Shown here piece after piece: positions 45,278-58,300 of a stretch of DNA of 64,000 bases; position 1 is the stretch's first letter, and every line of letters begins with the position of its first letter. The position numbers and the translations under genes were made by a program. This stretch comes from Orychophragmus violaceus (taxonomy: Eukaryota > Streptophyta > Magnoliopsida > Brassicales > Brassicaceae): NCBI GenBank assembly GCA_030180135.1, contig CM058232.1:73276016-73340015 (forward strand). The letters are read 5' to 3'. A model generated the notes under the pieces. It searched no databases, had not been told where the DNA came from, and worked only from the letters and a program-made list of their open reading frames with translations.

Positions 45278-47671
45278 ATGGAGAATTCTAGCCTGAAAGT
45301 TCTCTCACAGATCCTCCCTCGTGTCCTTGTCGTCTCTAGACGCACACTTCGCAAGAACAAATTTGTCGATTTCGTCGGTAATAGTCCTTTTGATGATTCC
45401 TTGATTCTTACATTTTTAGTGGGTTTATGTTGGATTTGTTTTTTTTTGTAGGTGAGTACCATCTTGATCTTATAGTCGAGTACGGTGCTGTGCCGGTGAT
45501 AGTTCCACGAGTAGCTGGCGTGGACAAGTTACTGGAAAGCTTCAAGCCCATCCATGGAGTTCTCCTCTGTGAGGGAGAAGACATCGACCCTTCATTTTAC
45601 GAGTAAGAAATATCGTCCCTTTCACCTGAAGAACTAGACGAGATCCGGAAAACACACGCGAGTGATGCAGCTATAGACAAGGAAAAAGACTCTATTGAGT
45701 TTGCTCTTGCAAAGCTATGCCTTGAACAGAACATTCCTTACTTGGGGATTTGCAGAGGATCACAGGTAAAGTATCCTCAACTTAGTGTTTGCTCTTCTTC
45801 GTTGAATAGAGTAACATAATATTTCATTCAAAAATAAATAAAATTATTGTTCATGATCCGAGATCCGTTTCAAAAACTGGGATATCGATACTTATCTAGA
45901 TAGTGAAATTTAGAATCCGTTCCAAATATCATCATTTCAAAGTTTAGATATTCACATTAGATAAAATATATCAAAATAGTATATATAACATATATTTTGT
46001 ATTTTCTATAGAGTGAATATGAATTCTTATTAAAATATCAAATTTTATTTTCAAAAAAAATTAAACTTAATTTTATAAATAACATTTTCTAATTTTTAAA
46101 ACGTAATCTTATCTTCTAATTTTATTTTCTAAAAAAACATTTTTACTTCTTTGGGAATAGTTTCAGATCTGGATATATCTAATGTTTAGGCGGATATTAT
46201 TGTCTATATATCAAGAAGCTACAGGTCCGTTAAACTCTTAGTGGATAGGGTTCATCTTTGGTGTTACTTAGAAAACGAGACCTTAAGTTACCGGACCACC
46301 ATTCACGAACATTAACGAATCAGGTATTGAAAACTTGCAGGTTTTGAATGTTGTTTGTGGTGGGAGTCTATATCAGGATTTGGAGAAAGAGGTCACAACT
46401 AAGCTCCCTGAGGAACGTAGAAGAAAGCACATAGATTATGATGACTATGATGGTTATAGACATGAGGTGAAGATAGTAGAGAACAGTCCTTTGCATAACT
46501 GGTTCAAAGGTTCCTTAGATGAAGAAAATATGGAGATCATGGTCAACAGTTATCACCACCAGGGGGTTAAGAGATTGGCGCAGAGGTTTGTGCCAATGGC
46601 CTTTGCTCCAGATGGATTGATCGAAGGGTTTTATGATCCTGATATGTATAATCCCAAAGAGGGCAAGTTCCTCATGGGTTTACAGTTCCATCCAGAGAGG
46701 ATGAGAAAGAACGGTTTCGAAGAATTCGATTTCCCTGGTTGTCCTGTTGCTTATCAGGTTTGTGGGTTTTGATATAAGTTTTTTTTTTCTTACTTTTTCT
46801 TGACTTAATTCATGTTCTTATGTGGTTAATTATCGACAGGAATTTGCAAAGGCAGTGATTGCATATCAAAAGAAGCTGAATAGTTCATTGTCTGTTCCTA
46901 AAAAACTGGAACTCAATCCAGAAATGGAGAACAAAAGAAAGATACTTGTCAGGAGCTTCTCGCTTGCAAGGTCGATGTACACCAGATCTTATTCGATGAA
47001 GAACCAAGCCACAGAATCTGAACTCGATGTTGGAGCTGAGTTTCTTGAGGTACATAACAACCAAACCATTGTTAGAATTCAATGATCTTGATTCATATAT
47101 ACAAGGGCCACAAAAGAGGCACATTTTGGCCTTTCGCAGCTTTAATATATAATATTTTATGAATCTCAATTTACTTGGTTCAATCGGATGCAGTTTGGCT
47201 GGTTCCATTTTTTAAACATAAGAAAATGTAATGTTTTACAAAGAACTTGGATGGACTTCGGTTTAACTTTTTTTTTTTTTTGGTCTAGTCCTTGTTAAGA
47301 AAATCTATAGTGAAATATGGTATTTGTATTCTAGACCTTGACTTCCAAAGTCAACGGAAATGGGACTCGGTGACCATAGCTTAGCACATGTTTGTTTGAT
47401 GTGGCTGTAGTCAAATACCGCATTAAGTGTGGATCAAGAGATGAAGCTGAAAGAGATGGGAGCGACCGTAAGGAACGGAGGATCATTTACGCAAAAGCTG
47501 AAGCTTGATGAGGAGAAGCAGAGGAAGGCGATGAACATAATGAAGAAGATGAACGTTGAGCGACTCTCTGAGCTCATTTCTTTCTATAACTTGATGGGGA
47601 AGATCTCTAGCGAGGTGTTGGAGAGAAAGCTTCACGCCTCACTCACTGATCACGATCTCACCTCTCAATGA
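45278..47671 (+). pseudogene. Class I glutamine amidotransferase-like (peptidase C26/PuuD-type) gene with premature stop
   Basis: Reads like the Arabidopsis GAT1_2.1 group, whose relatives hydrolyse gamma-glutamyl compounds; the substrate is not evident here. Exons: 45278-45377, 45452-45765, 46341-46757, 46840-47049, 47411-47671, all joined by GT-AG introns in consistent phase. Visible: start MENSSLKVLSQILPRVLVVS, GVLLCEGEDIDP, nucleophile motif YLGICRGSQVLN (Cys near 45750), a loop with VNSYHHQG, and the catalytic His-Glu in LMGLQFHPER. The tail (about residues 300-425) has a conserved-looking RSFSLARSMYTRSYS and a charged helix with AMNIMKKMN. Lesion: exon 2 carries TAA at 45604-45606, before the catalytic Cys, with an otherwise clean frame. 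The base change also makes a GTAAGA donor-like site (45603). Everything else looks functional, so this may be a recent null allele, a pseudogene in the making, or a sequence error. Confidence 0.88.
45766..46340 (+). other. Intron 2 of the amidotransferase-like gene
   Basis: 575-bp AT-rich intron between the CACAG/GTAAAG donor and the CTTGCAG acceptor, much longer than intron 1 (74 bp) and intron 3 (82 bp). No element ends recognised inside it. Confidence 0.75.
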
Positions 47672-47819
47672 TGCCTCCAAAAACAATGACTGCTAAAATT
47701 TGGTTAAAATATTATGTATTGGTGTTTAAATTTAAGTTATGCATTGGAAAAGTATTGTTTAAATTTGTTATATATGAGTTTAGCACTCCATCCACTTAGA
47801 AGACCCAATACTTATCCTT

Positions 47820-48408
47820 TGAGAGAAGGTCGGCCCAACAAAAACAAAATGGCCCAACAAGCAAAAAGGGCCCGGACACACACGCCGGAACCGAGCTCAT
47901 TACTATCGGCTCGGCTCGGCTCAATCCAAGCAAAACGACAACAAGTCGGCTCGGCTACGCTAACAGCCAAAAGGATGTACGGCTCAGCCCATCTCGTCAC
48001 CAAGTACGGCCCAATCCGCACGAGCCCGACGAGCGGTCAACGGCCTGTAAAAAGTATGACCGTATTTTACTATAAATAGGGATCGCCACTGTACATTAAT
48101 GTAACTTTTTGGGATCTGTGCACTTCTTACTACTTTCTCTCTCTAGAGTCAATTTCCCGAATTGTAAACCGAGCACGTCTTTCGACCTGCTCGGGAATCT
48201 GAATACAAGACGCTCTTTTCCGAGTATATTACTCTCTTCAAAGAATCCCGAACGTAATTTCCTTCTTGTTCATCCCGAACACGTCCACTCTTGCTTATCT
48301 CTGAATCTAGTCGGTTCTCTCTCAGGAATAGCTAGCTCCCTCGGACCGAGCACGTCAACTCTCGAGCAAGACGCGCAACTCGATTTCGTGACCATCTCGG
48401 CAATCACA
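47820..48408 (+). repeat. G3 5' LTR (about 589 bp)
   Basis: The end is fixed by the primer-binding site (LTR end ...AATCACA). The start TGAGAGAAGG at 47820 is a guess. A TATA box TATAAATAGG is at 48071-48080, followed by CTCTCTCTAG and several CCGAGCACGTC words. Confidence 0.65.
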
Positions 48409-48410
48409 AT

Positions 48411-48428
48411 TGGCGCCGTCTGTGGGGA
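48411..48428 (+). other. G3 primer-binding site
   Basis: TGGCGCCGTCTGTGGGGA, identical to the G2 site. It resembles the complement of the tRNA-Asp 3' end with some mismatches. Confidence 0.85.
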
Positions 48429-48463
48429 CATAGTTTTTTCTTCACTAACGGACAGGTTCAGCG

Positions 48464-51400
48464 ATGACAGGAGCACCACCGAACAAGGATTACGTCCACA
48501 TCGAGGACATAACGAGCTCAGAAACAGCTTCGAGAGCCAGAGGGAAACCCCAGCACGTTTCTCAGGTCGCAGATCCAATCATCCAGCCGGCCGGCGCCGA
48601 GCAGTAACCTCAAAACACCGAACGACCTCAACAAACCGCAGAAACTCAGACAAACGAGCAGGACATGTCCACCTTACTCAAAACTCTCATGACTCAAGTA
48701 ACCGAACTCTCCCAGGGGAGCAACGCACGCTTCGATCAGCTTGCCACGGCACACGCAATATGCCAGGGGCAAATCAACGATCTACGGATGGCAAGTCAAC
48801 AGGGATCCGTTCCCCGAACTCACTTCCACCGAGCGTTATTTGAAGAAACGCCACCTCCAAATCCGAGAAACCGAACGGTATCGCAGCAGCAGACCGAGGA
48901 CGAACAACCTCCCAATACGGATATCCCAGGCAGCTCAGCGCCCGACGCACACAGAGACAGCGAAATTGAAGATATAAAACTGATGTTGAAAAATATGACG
49001 TCCAAAGTCCATCAAGCAATCAGCTCGGCCCCCGAGATTGACCGCGTACTGGAGGAAACTCAGAACACTCCCTTCACTCGTCGCCTCATGGATATCCAGT
49101 TTGAGCATCCTGTCTCTGCGGTCAAAATCAAGATGATGACCTACGACGGCAAATCCGACCCAAGACAGTTTCTGACAGCATTCCGCATCGCAATGGGGAG
49201 GACAAAGTTCAGCGTTGGAGAACGTGACGCAGGCTACTGCCAACTGTTCATCGAGCATCTGACCGGCTCGGCCTTGGATTGGTTCTCTCGTTTAGAGCCA
49301 AACTCGATCGACGGATACAACGACTTAACGCACGCCTTTCTCAAACATTACTCGATGTATATTCAGGATGAAGTATCAAACGCCGGCCTATGGGCTATCT
49401 CCCAAGGACCGAAGGAAAGCCTCCGATCATACATCACCCGCTTCAAAAGCATTTTGGCCAAAATCACGATCACCGACAGCGAAGGTCTGCCCGCACTCCG
49501 AAACGGCCTCTGGTACGAATCAAGCTTCCGAGAAGAACTGAAGAAAAATAGACCGAGCTCGCTAGAGGACGCCCTCCACCGAGCATCGATCTTTGTCGAC
49601 CTCGAGGAAGAAAAAGAAACCCTAGCCAAGAAGTTCGGGTCCAAGAGTTCGACTTCAAAGGACAAAGCCGAGAAAAGTACCGAGCAATACGAACCTCGGC
49701 AACACTACGATCAGGATTACAAAAAGGCCAAGGAAGAAGAAACCGCGAGAAAAGGGAAATCGTCATATTACGTCAGCGATCAGTTGCAAGGCCACCGGCA
49801 GGACGAGGAACGCTCCCACCAAGATCAACGACAGAATCATCCCGATCGCTCTCAAAATCATCAGCAGGATCGACCCACCCAAGGATACCAAGGTCAAAAT
49901 CAAGGCAAGCCATGGAACAAATTCGTCCGAGGGGCCGATAAAAGCAAGTTATTCTGCGAATATCATCAGCGAGCAGGTCATAGCACCGAGGAATGCAGAA
50001 ACCTTCAAGCCCTCTTTGCCGATTACCAAAAAGACGGGAAGAAACTAGTGCTGGATCGCAACAAACCTCACCCGAAGCAAATCAACCAGGTCACGCAACC
50101 AAAGAACGAGGCCGAGCGCTTCAGGATCGTCCAAGAGGAACGAAGGAAACATGTTGCTTTCGACGAGGAGATTGAACAAATCAACGCAGCAGCAGCTGCG
50201 GATAAAAGAGCTCGTGACGAAGAAGAGGAAGACGGAGCACGTCCACCGAGGAGACGAATAAACATGATTATGGGAGGACTACCTATGGTCAACGACTCAG
50301 TACGATTGATCAAGGAATACGAACGGAGGGCCATGGCCGCCCAGCATTACCGACGAAACGCCACTGACGAGCTCAGAATCGGCGACGAAGTGAGTTTCAC
50401 CGAACAAGATGCCGAAGGAGTGGATCGACCGCATAACGATCCACTCGTCGTCGTAATGCGAATCCGCGACTGCGAGGTCGAGAAGATTCTGATCGACACC
50501 GGCAGCTCGGTCGACCTTATCTTTAGAGAAATGTTGCAACGTATGGAACTCAGCGACTACCGTATCAAACCATCGACGAGACCACTAACCGGCTTCTCGG
50601 GAGATTCAATTAACACAATCGGAACAATCAAACTTCCCGTCTACGTTGGCCGACTCACAAAACTAATCAAGTTCGTGGTCGTCGACCGACCGGCTATCTA
50701 CAATGTCATCCTCGGCACCCCCTGGATCCACGAAATGAGGGCGGTCCCGTCCACCTATCACCAATGTGTTAAGTTTCCAACACCGTTCGGTGTATTTACG
50801 TTACGAGGAGACCAGAAGATATCCCGAACATGCTTCCGCATCGAACACAAAATGCGTCGTAAATCACAGGCGTACCTAGTCGCAGAACCTCGAATCGAGC
50901 TACCACCACCCGATCGACCGCAGAAAGACGCGATCATACAAGTCAATATCGACATCCGGGATCCCGAGCGTTGCGTCGGAATAGGAGCCGATCTCCGAGC
51001 TGACTTACGAGATAAGCTAATAGAATTCCTCAAGGAAAATGCTACAACCTTCGCCTGGACCACAAGCGATATGACCGGAGTCGACCCGACCATCACATGC
51101 CATGAACTGTACGTCGATCCAATTTTCAAACCAGTTAAACATAAAAGAAGGAAGCTCGGCCCCGAGCGCGCCAAAGCTGTCAACGACGAAGTGGAACGGC
51201 TTTCAAAGGCAGGTTCGATCACCGAGGTGAAGTACCCCGACTGGCTGGCAAATCCCGTTGTGGTAAAAAAGAAAAATGGTAAGTGGAGATTTTGTGTAGA
51301 CTTCACCGATCTCAACAAAGCGTGCCCAAAAGATACCTTCCCACTACCACACATTGACCGGCTGGTAGAAGCCACCACCGGACACGAGCTGCTCTCGTTT

Positions 51401-53838
51401 ATGGATGCCTTTGCAGGATATAATCAGATCATGATGCACCCAGACAATCGGGAAAAGACTTCCTTCATCACCGACCGCGGCACATATTGCTACAAGGTCA
51501 TGCCCTTCGGGCTCAAGAATGCGGGAGCGACGTACCAGCGCCTCGTAAATCGCATGTTTGCCGACCAGCTCGGCAACACAATGGAGGTTTATATAGACGA
51601 TATGCTCGTCAAATCCGCCTTGGTAGACGACCACATTAGTCACCTCACGACGTGTTTCGCGAGCTTAAACAAGTACGGAATGAAGCTGAATCCAGAAAAA
51701 TGCACTTTCGCGGTCACGTCGGGAGAATTCCTCGGCTACATTGTCACAAAGAGAGGAATTGAAGCAAATCCGAAGAAAATAACGGCGATCACCGAGCTTC
51801 CATCCCCAAGGAATACCAGAGAAGTCCAACGTCTAACGGGGCGTGTCGCGGCCTTGAATAGATTTATCTCACGATCGACGGACAAGTGTCTCCCTTTCTA
51901 CATTCTCCTTCGAGGAAATAAGAAATTCGAGTGGGACGCTAAATGTGAAGACGCGTTCCAACAGCTAAAGACCTACCTGTCCACCCCACCAATACTGGCC
52001 AAACCCGAGGAAGGAGAAACGCTGTACTTATACATCTCAGTATCATCCTCGGCGGTCAGCAGTGTACTCGTCCGCGACGACCGAGGAGACCAAAGACCGA
52101 TCTTCTACACAAGTAAGATCTTCGACGACGCAGAAACACGCTACAACACACTCGAGAAACTCGCATTAGCAGTCGTCGTTTCAGCTCGGAAGCTCCGCCC
52201 TTACTTTCAATCACACTCGGTGGTTGTACTCACAAATCAACCAATCAGAACCATATTGCATAGCCCGAGCCAGTCATGAAGAGTCGCTAAATGGGCCATC
52301 GAGTTAAGCGAATACGACATCGAATACAAGCCTAGGACAAGCGCCAAGTCCCAAGTCCTCGCAGATTTCATCATCGAGCTGCCAGCCGAGCTCACTATAG
52401 CCGAAGGACAATGCTCAAACGAAAAATGGATTCTATTCGTGGACGGCTCATCATCAAGAAATGGTTCAGGAGTAGGAGTCAAACTGACATCCCCGACCGG
52501 CGAACTGATCGAACAATCCTTCCGCCTAGGATTTCCAGCCTCAAATAACGAGGCCGAATATGAAGCACTCCTCGCTGGACTGCGACTAGCCGAAGTGGTA
52601 GGGGCCAAACAATTGGACGCGTTCGCCGACTCCCAGCTCGTGGTGAACCAATTCAACGGAGAATACAAAGCAAAAAACGAACGCATGGACGCATACCTAA
52701 AGCTCGTCCAAGAAATCGTTGCAAGAATCGGGTCGGTTACGCTAACAAAAATCCCTAGAAGCGACAACTCTTCCGCAGACGCTTTGGCCGCCCTAGCTTC
52801 GACTTCAGATCCCGACCTCCGCCGAATCATTCCAGTCGAATGCATAGCCCGACCAAGCATAGGACCAGAAGAAGACGTACTGCTCATTACCGAGGAAAAC
52901 GAGGGACTGGACGATGCCCATAAAAGCAACGAGGAAGTCGTTAAATATGCAGACCCCGAGCCTACCGACATTATCGATTGGAGGGACGAAATCAAGGACT
53001 ATATACTAACCGGAAAGGTTCCCGAGGATCGTTGGGCAGCTCGCCGACTAAAAGCCCGCTGCGCGCAATACGTAATGATGAAAGACGAGCTCTTTCGCTG
53101 GAGTGCATCCAAGGCCCTCTTGCGCTGCATCAACGGGCAAGAGATCCAGTGGGTCACCGAACAAACACACGAAGGAGCTGGCGGAAACCACACAAGCGGC
53201 CGAGCATTAGCCGCCAAGATTAAGCGACACGGCCATTTCTGGCCAACCATGATCGCTGACTGCGAAAGCTATGTGGCCCGATGCGAGAAATGCCAAAGGC
53301 ACGCACCGAGCATACACCAGCCAGCCGAGCTCCTCACCACCGCAGCCACACCCTATCCTTTCATGCGATGGGCGATGGACATCGTCGGGCCTCTCCCGGC
53401 CTCACATCAAAAGAAGTTCATCCTGATAATGACTGATTACTTCACCAAATGGGTCGAAGCTGAATCCTACTCGGAGATCAAAAACCTCGACGTTCAGAAG
53501 TTCGTCTGGAAATACATAATCTGCCGCCACGGCGTTCCTTACGAGATCGTAACCGACAACGGCTCCCAGTTCATCTCCAATCTATTCGAAGGGTTCTGCG
53601 AAAGGTGGAAAATACGTCTGAGTAAATCGACACCGAGATACCCACAAGGAAATGGGCAAGCCGAGGCGACAAACAAAACGATCATAGACGGTCTAAAGAA
53701 GCGAATGGAAAGTAAAAAGGCCTCTGGGCCGACGAGCTCGATGGCGTCCTCTGGTCTCACCCAACCACCCCGAGAACATCAACCGGTCAGACACCTTTTT
53801 CACTCTCCCATGAAATGGAGGCAATGTCCCCAGCCGAG
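48464..53838 (+). pseudogene. G3 gag-pol pseudogene (gag, protease, RT, two RNase H, integrase core)
   Basis: A frame from ATG 48464 (MTGAPPNKDYVHIEDITS) is cut by TAA at 48605-48607, then open from 48665 to a TGA at 52277-52279 (1204 codons) and from there to 53838. Domains: gag (IKMMTYDGKSDPRQFLTAF, about 49110-49700); zinc finger CEYHQRAGHSTEEC (about 49955); protease ILIDTGSSVDLIF (about 50485); RT with WRFCVDFTDLNKACPKD and the catalytic VYIDDM (about 51590); RNase H of Ty3 type (about 52015-52260); second RNase H with FVDGSSSRNGSG and NNEAEYEALLAGL (52436-52780); integrase with HX-H-CEKC finger, WAMDIVGPLP, TDNGSQF and GQAEATNKT (D, D, E; 53140-53690). A one-base loss near 53719-53722 shifts the frame (SKKASG instead of a GLW phrase). 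The nonsense codons make it inactive. Confidence 0.9.
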
Positions 53839-54475
53839 TGTAGGAATTGTTTAGTTGATCCTGATTCAATTTACAGATTCATATCAACCTAAACATACAG
53901 ATCTAGGTTCTCTTGATTAGAAACATTAGATGATCTCACCTTTTACCTGTTTGTTGCAGCGGAAGGAATAGAACAGGTCAGAGATCAGAGAGATACACCG
54001 AGGGATGAATCCTCCAAAGGTTCACACACGCGATCACAGAAAACGGCTGCTAGACCGAGCTGATGGGAGGCGCAGGGAGAGAGGAGAATCGGCGCAGGGG
54101 GCTAGGGTTAGGAGAAAGAGATTTGGCTTTTAGTTTATTAAAAGCCTTCTCTTTCCCTTTTGGGCTTATGGGCCCAAAACACCAATCTGATTAAATCCCA
54201 TTTAATCAGACCCATTAATCTTTCTCTCTTAGTACGACAAATGCCTGGCACTTTTGTTGTACTTCTGCTAAGCCGTTCCAACACATTTTCCTGTTAGCTT
54301 AGGCGTGTGACCCATATGGGATCATATAATAAAGGCAATAAGTCCAAGACTTATAGATCATGAGCGGACTCTAGCAAGCCATCATGACCCCCAGTATTAT
54401 ATGACTTATGTCTGATCATTGACATACTCTTACTTTCTAGAGACAGTACCGAGATTACTGGACACAATTCCAACA
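53839..54475 (-). repeat. Copia E 3' LTR (left, 637 bp)
   Basis: Differs from 60931-61567 at TGATTCAATT (versus TGATTAAATT) and TTTTGTTGTAC (versus TTTTGTCGTAC). Confidence 0.96.
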
Positions 54476-55330
54476 ATCTCCCACTTGTACTGGAATCTCT
54501 CTGTATTCATAATCCTTTTGTCTCAATATCTCGATTAGTCATAAGGCAAGATTAGTGTCATCCTTATAAAGCCTAATCTTGTTTATCGGACTCTGATTTG
54601 ATACTGACAATCCAAACGACTCGGGAAAGTCCGTTTGAGCATGGCCATGCATTTTCCAGTATTCAAATCTCCGATTGGCCTAGAGATATTCACTCCATTT
54701 ATATTGGAGGGACAAATCCCGTCTTGTTCCATCACTGTAAACTACTCATTTCATAATGTACCCAAACAAAGTCCTTATAACTATCGCAGAACGATAGCGT
54801 TAGACGATGATCAAAGTACATCAGTCCATGGGCAGTCACATGCATGTGAACTCAGGTCTAAGGACTATACTCTATAGTCGTAGTAAGAATCTCTTATGAC
54901 ACAGATATAAATATCCTGAAGAGTTCTTATAAGCGGGTCTTGTCCGGTCGTATGTTCCCAACATACACCTATGTACTGACTTTGATGCCGCGCATCCATG
55001 ACACACTGAGACTTTGTCATAAGTCACGTACCAATCCAGTCTCACACGGTTGTTGGTGTTCCAGTTTCAACAACCTTCGACTAGGGACAGGATGATATAA
55101 AACATTTATCAAATATAGGGTCTCATGATCAAGCTAAATGACTTTGATGACTCAAGATCAAGTCACTTACTTCGATGACCTATAAAATGCTTCATATCAT
55201 TTTGGAACGATTATTTCATCACAGTTAAAATAATCTTGAAATAATAATTTCATTAAACATAAAATAATGTTTTACAAGAATATATCAAATAACTAAAATA
55301 AAGCTCACAAAACTCCCACTCAAATTTAGA
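54476..55330 (-). other. Copia E 3' untranslated region
   Basis: About 0.85 kb non-coding block with the polypurine-tract complement at the LTR (AATCTCCCACTTGTACTGG). Conserved in all the copia elements here, which suggests a role in the RNA, or simply common descent. Confidence 0.7.
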
Positions 55331-58300
55331 TTACATTTCAATGTTTCTAATGCCTACAGCTTCAGTCAGGAACTCGAGCTTAGGCCTTGGGAGTGGCTTT
55401 GTCAACGGATCAGCGACATTATCATCTGTCGGAACTCGGCTGATCTTGACTTCCTTTCTATTAACGATGTCACGTATCAAGTGAAATCTTCTTTGAACAT
55501 GCTTGGATTTCTGGTGTGATCTTGGTTCCTTTGCCTGAGCTATAGCACCATTGTTGTCACAAAACAGTGCCATAGGCTCAGCCGCATTTGGTATCACACC
55601 TAGTTCCATAATGAACTTTCGTATCCAAACAGCTTCCTTCGCTGCTTCTGAGGCGGCGATATATTCAGCTTCTGTAGTGGAATCAGCAACGGTGTCCTGC
55701 TTGGAGCTTCTCCAACTGATTGCACCGCCATTCAGACAAAAGATATAACCGGACTGTGACCGGAAATCATCTTGGTCTGTCTGGAAACTTGCGTCCGTGA
55801 ATCCACTGACTTTAAGCACATCACTTCCACCGTACACTAAGAACTTATCCTTAGTATGTCTTAGATACTTCAAGATATTCTTTACGGCAATCCAATGGTT
55901 TTCACCTGGATTTGACTGGTATCTACTCGTCATGCTTAATGCATAAGCAACATCAGGACGAGTACAGATCATGGCATACATGACATATCCTATTGCAGAT
56001 GCATAAGGAATATTCTTCATGCGCTCAAGCTCAGCAGCCGTCGTAGGGCTCTGCTTCTTGCTTAGCGTTGTGCCATGTACCATTGGCGTGAAGCCCTTCT
56101 TGGAATCCTTCATGCTGAATCTTTGTAGGACTTTGTCAATGTATGAATCTTGACACAAGCCTATCAGCCTCTTAGGTCTATCCCGATAGATCCTAATTCC
56201 AAGAACGTATGCGGCTTCACCCATGTCTTTCATGGAAAAACAACTTCCAAGCCAGTCTTTTACGGACTTTAGCATTGGAACGTCGTTTCCGAGAAGCAGT
56301 ATGTCATCGACATACAGAATAAGAAATACAATCTTGCTCCCACTAGATTTCTTATACACGCATTGTTCTTCTTCGTTTCTAATGAAGTCAAATTGCTTGA
56401 TCGCTTCATCAAAACGAAGATTCCAGCTCCTCGATGCTTGCTTCAATCCATAAATGGATTTATGAAGCTTGCATACTTTCCCAGCATTCTTTGGATCTAT
56501 GTAACCGTCAGGTTGCGTCATATACACATCCTCTTCCAGAATACCATTCAGGAAGGCGGTTTTCACGTCCATCTGCCAAATTTCATAATCATGAAAAGCT
56601 GCAGTTGCTAGTAGAATCCGAATAGATTTCATCATAGCCACTGGTGAATAGGTTTCATCGTAATCCACACCGTGAACTTGTCTGAAACCTTTTGCCACCA
56701 ACCTGGCTTTGTCAATCTGGACATTTCCATCCACGTCAATCTTCTTCTTGAAGATCCATTTGCACTCGATGGCTTTTACACCAACGGGTAAGTCAACCAA
56801 CGAAAACACTTGGTTGACCGACATGGAGTCCATTTCGGAATCAGTGGCCTTGCGCCACTTAGAGGAATCTGGGCCCATCATGGCTTGATTGAAGTTCGAT
56901 GGTTCATCACCATCAATGATCAAAAGATCATGACAGTCAGTCACGAGGAATCCTTGATATCTCTCGGGTTCGTGACGGATCCTCCCGGATCTTCGAACTT
57001 CAGGTACTACAGGTTCAGGCTCTACAATTTCTTGTAGGTCCTCCTGCTGCTCTTCCTCATTAGGTTGAGCAGTATCCTGTTCATCTTGAATTTCTTCAAG
57101 CAGTACCTTACTCCCACTGTCTTTCTTAGAGAGAAACTCCCTCTCAAGAAAGTTACAATCCCGGGCAACAAAGATCTTGTTCTCGGAACGTAGATAGAAG
57201 TAATAAGCCTTGGTTTCCTTCGGATAACCAATGAAGTAGCATTTATCAGATTTTGGTGTAAGCTTGTCTGAGATCAATCTCTTGACGTAGGCTTCACAAC
57301 CCCAAATTCTGAGATAAGATAGCACTGGAGCATCTCCAGTCCATAATTCATATGGTGTCTTTGCTACTGTTTTTGATGGCGCTCTATTTAGAGTGAACAC
57401 TGCTGTTAGCAGAGCATATCCCCAAAGGGATATTGGAAGGTCTGTGTGACTCATCATAGATCGAACCATATCCAATAAGGTCCGATTTCTCCTCTCAGAC
57501 ACACCATTCCATTGAGGTGTTCCAGGAGGAGTGAGTTGGGATACAATCCCACACTCTCTCAGATGATCACTGAATTCTTGGCTTAAGTATTCTCCTCCTC
57601 GGTCGGACCGAAGAGCCTTAATGCTTTTGCCAAGTTGGTTCTGTACTTCATTTTGGAATTCTCTGAACTTCTCAAAAGATTCAGACTTATGTTTCATTAA
57701 ATAAACATATCCATACCTACTGAAATCATCAGTGAAGGTAATGAAGTACTGATAGTTTCCTCTTGCATTTGTGGACATTGGGCCACACACATCAGTGTGT
57801 ATCAGGCCCAATAAGTCACTGGCCCTCTCGTTAGGTTTATTAAAGGGAGCCCGTGTCATTTTGCCCATCATGCAGGATTCGCATTTCTAACATGACTCAA
57901 AGTCAAATGAGCCAAGAAGTCCATTCGAATGGAGCCTCTTGATGCGTTTCTCGCTGATGTGCCCTAAACGACAATGCCATAGAAACGTTCGGTTTTCCTC
58001 ATTAGGTTTAAACCGTTTTGTATTAATGTTATATATTGGCGCGGATTGATCGAGTATGTAAAGCCCATTCGAAAGAGGGGCAGAACCATAGAACAAATTG
58101 TTGCGATTGAAGGAACATAATTTATTCTTAACTGAAAAATCATAACCTTCCAAATCCAACAAAGAAATTGAAATAATATTTCTGCTTATAGCAGGTACAA
58201 AATAACAATTATTCAGTTCTAAAATCAATCCCGAAGGTAAAGACAACAAGTATGTGCCTACAGCTAGTGCTGAAACTTTCGCTCCATTCCCAACTCGTAG

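Noticed and set aside
45840..46200. Possible small transposon in intron 2
   Set aside because: AT-rich with GATCCG/ATATC words but no inverted ends or duplication that I could define.
48109..48843. 244-codon plus-strand frame at the G3 LTR/gag boundary
   Set aside because: Spans U5, primer-binding site and gag in a different frame from gag, so it is chance.
48270..53760. Several minus-strand open frames of 60-250 codons opposite G3 (for example 50758-51378 and 52237-52995)
   Set aside because: Shadows of the GC-rich gag-pol frame on the other strand; low-complexity serine-rich products.
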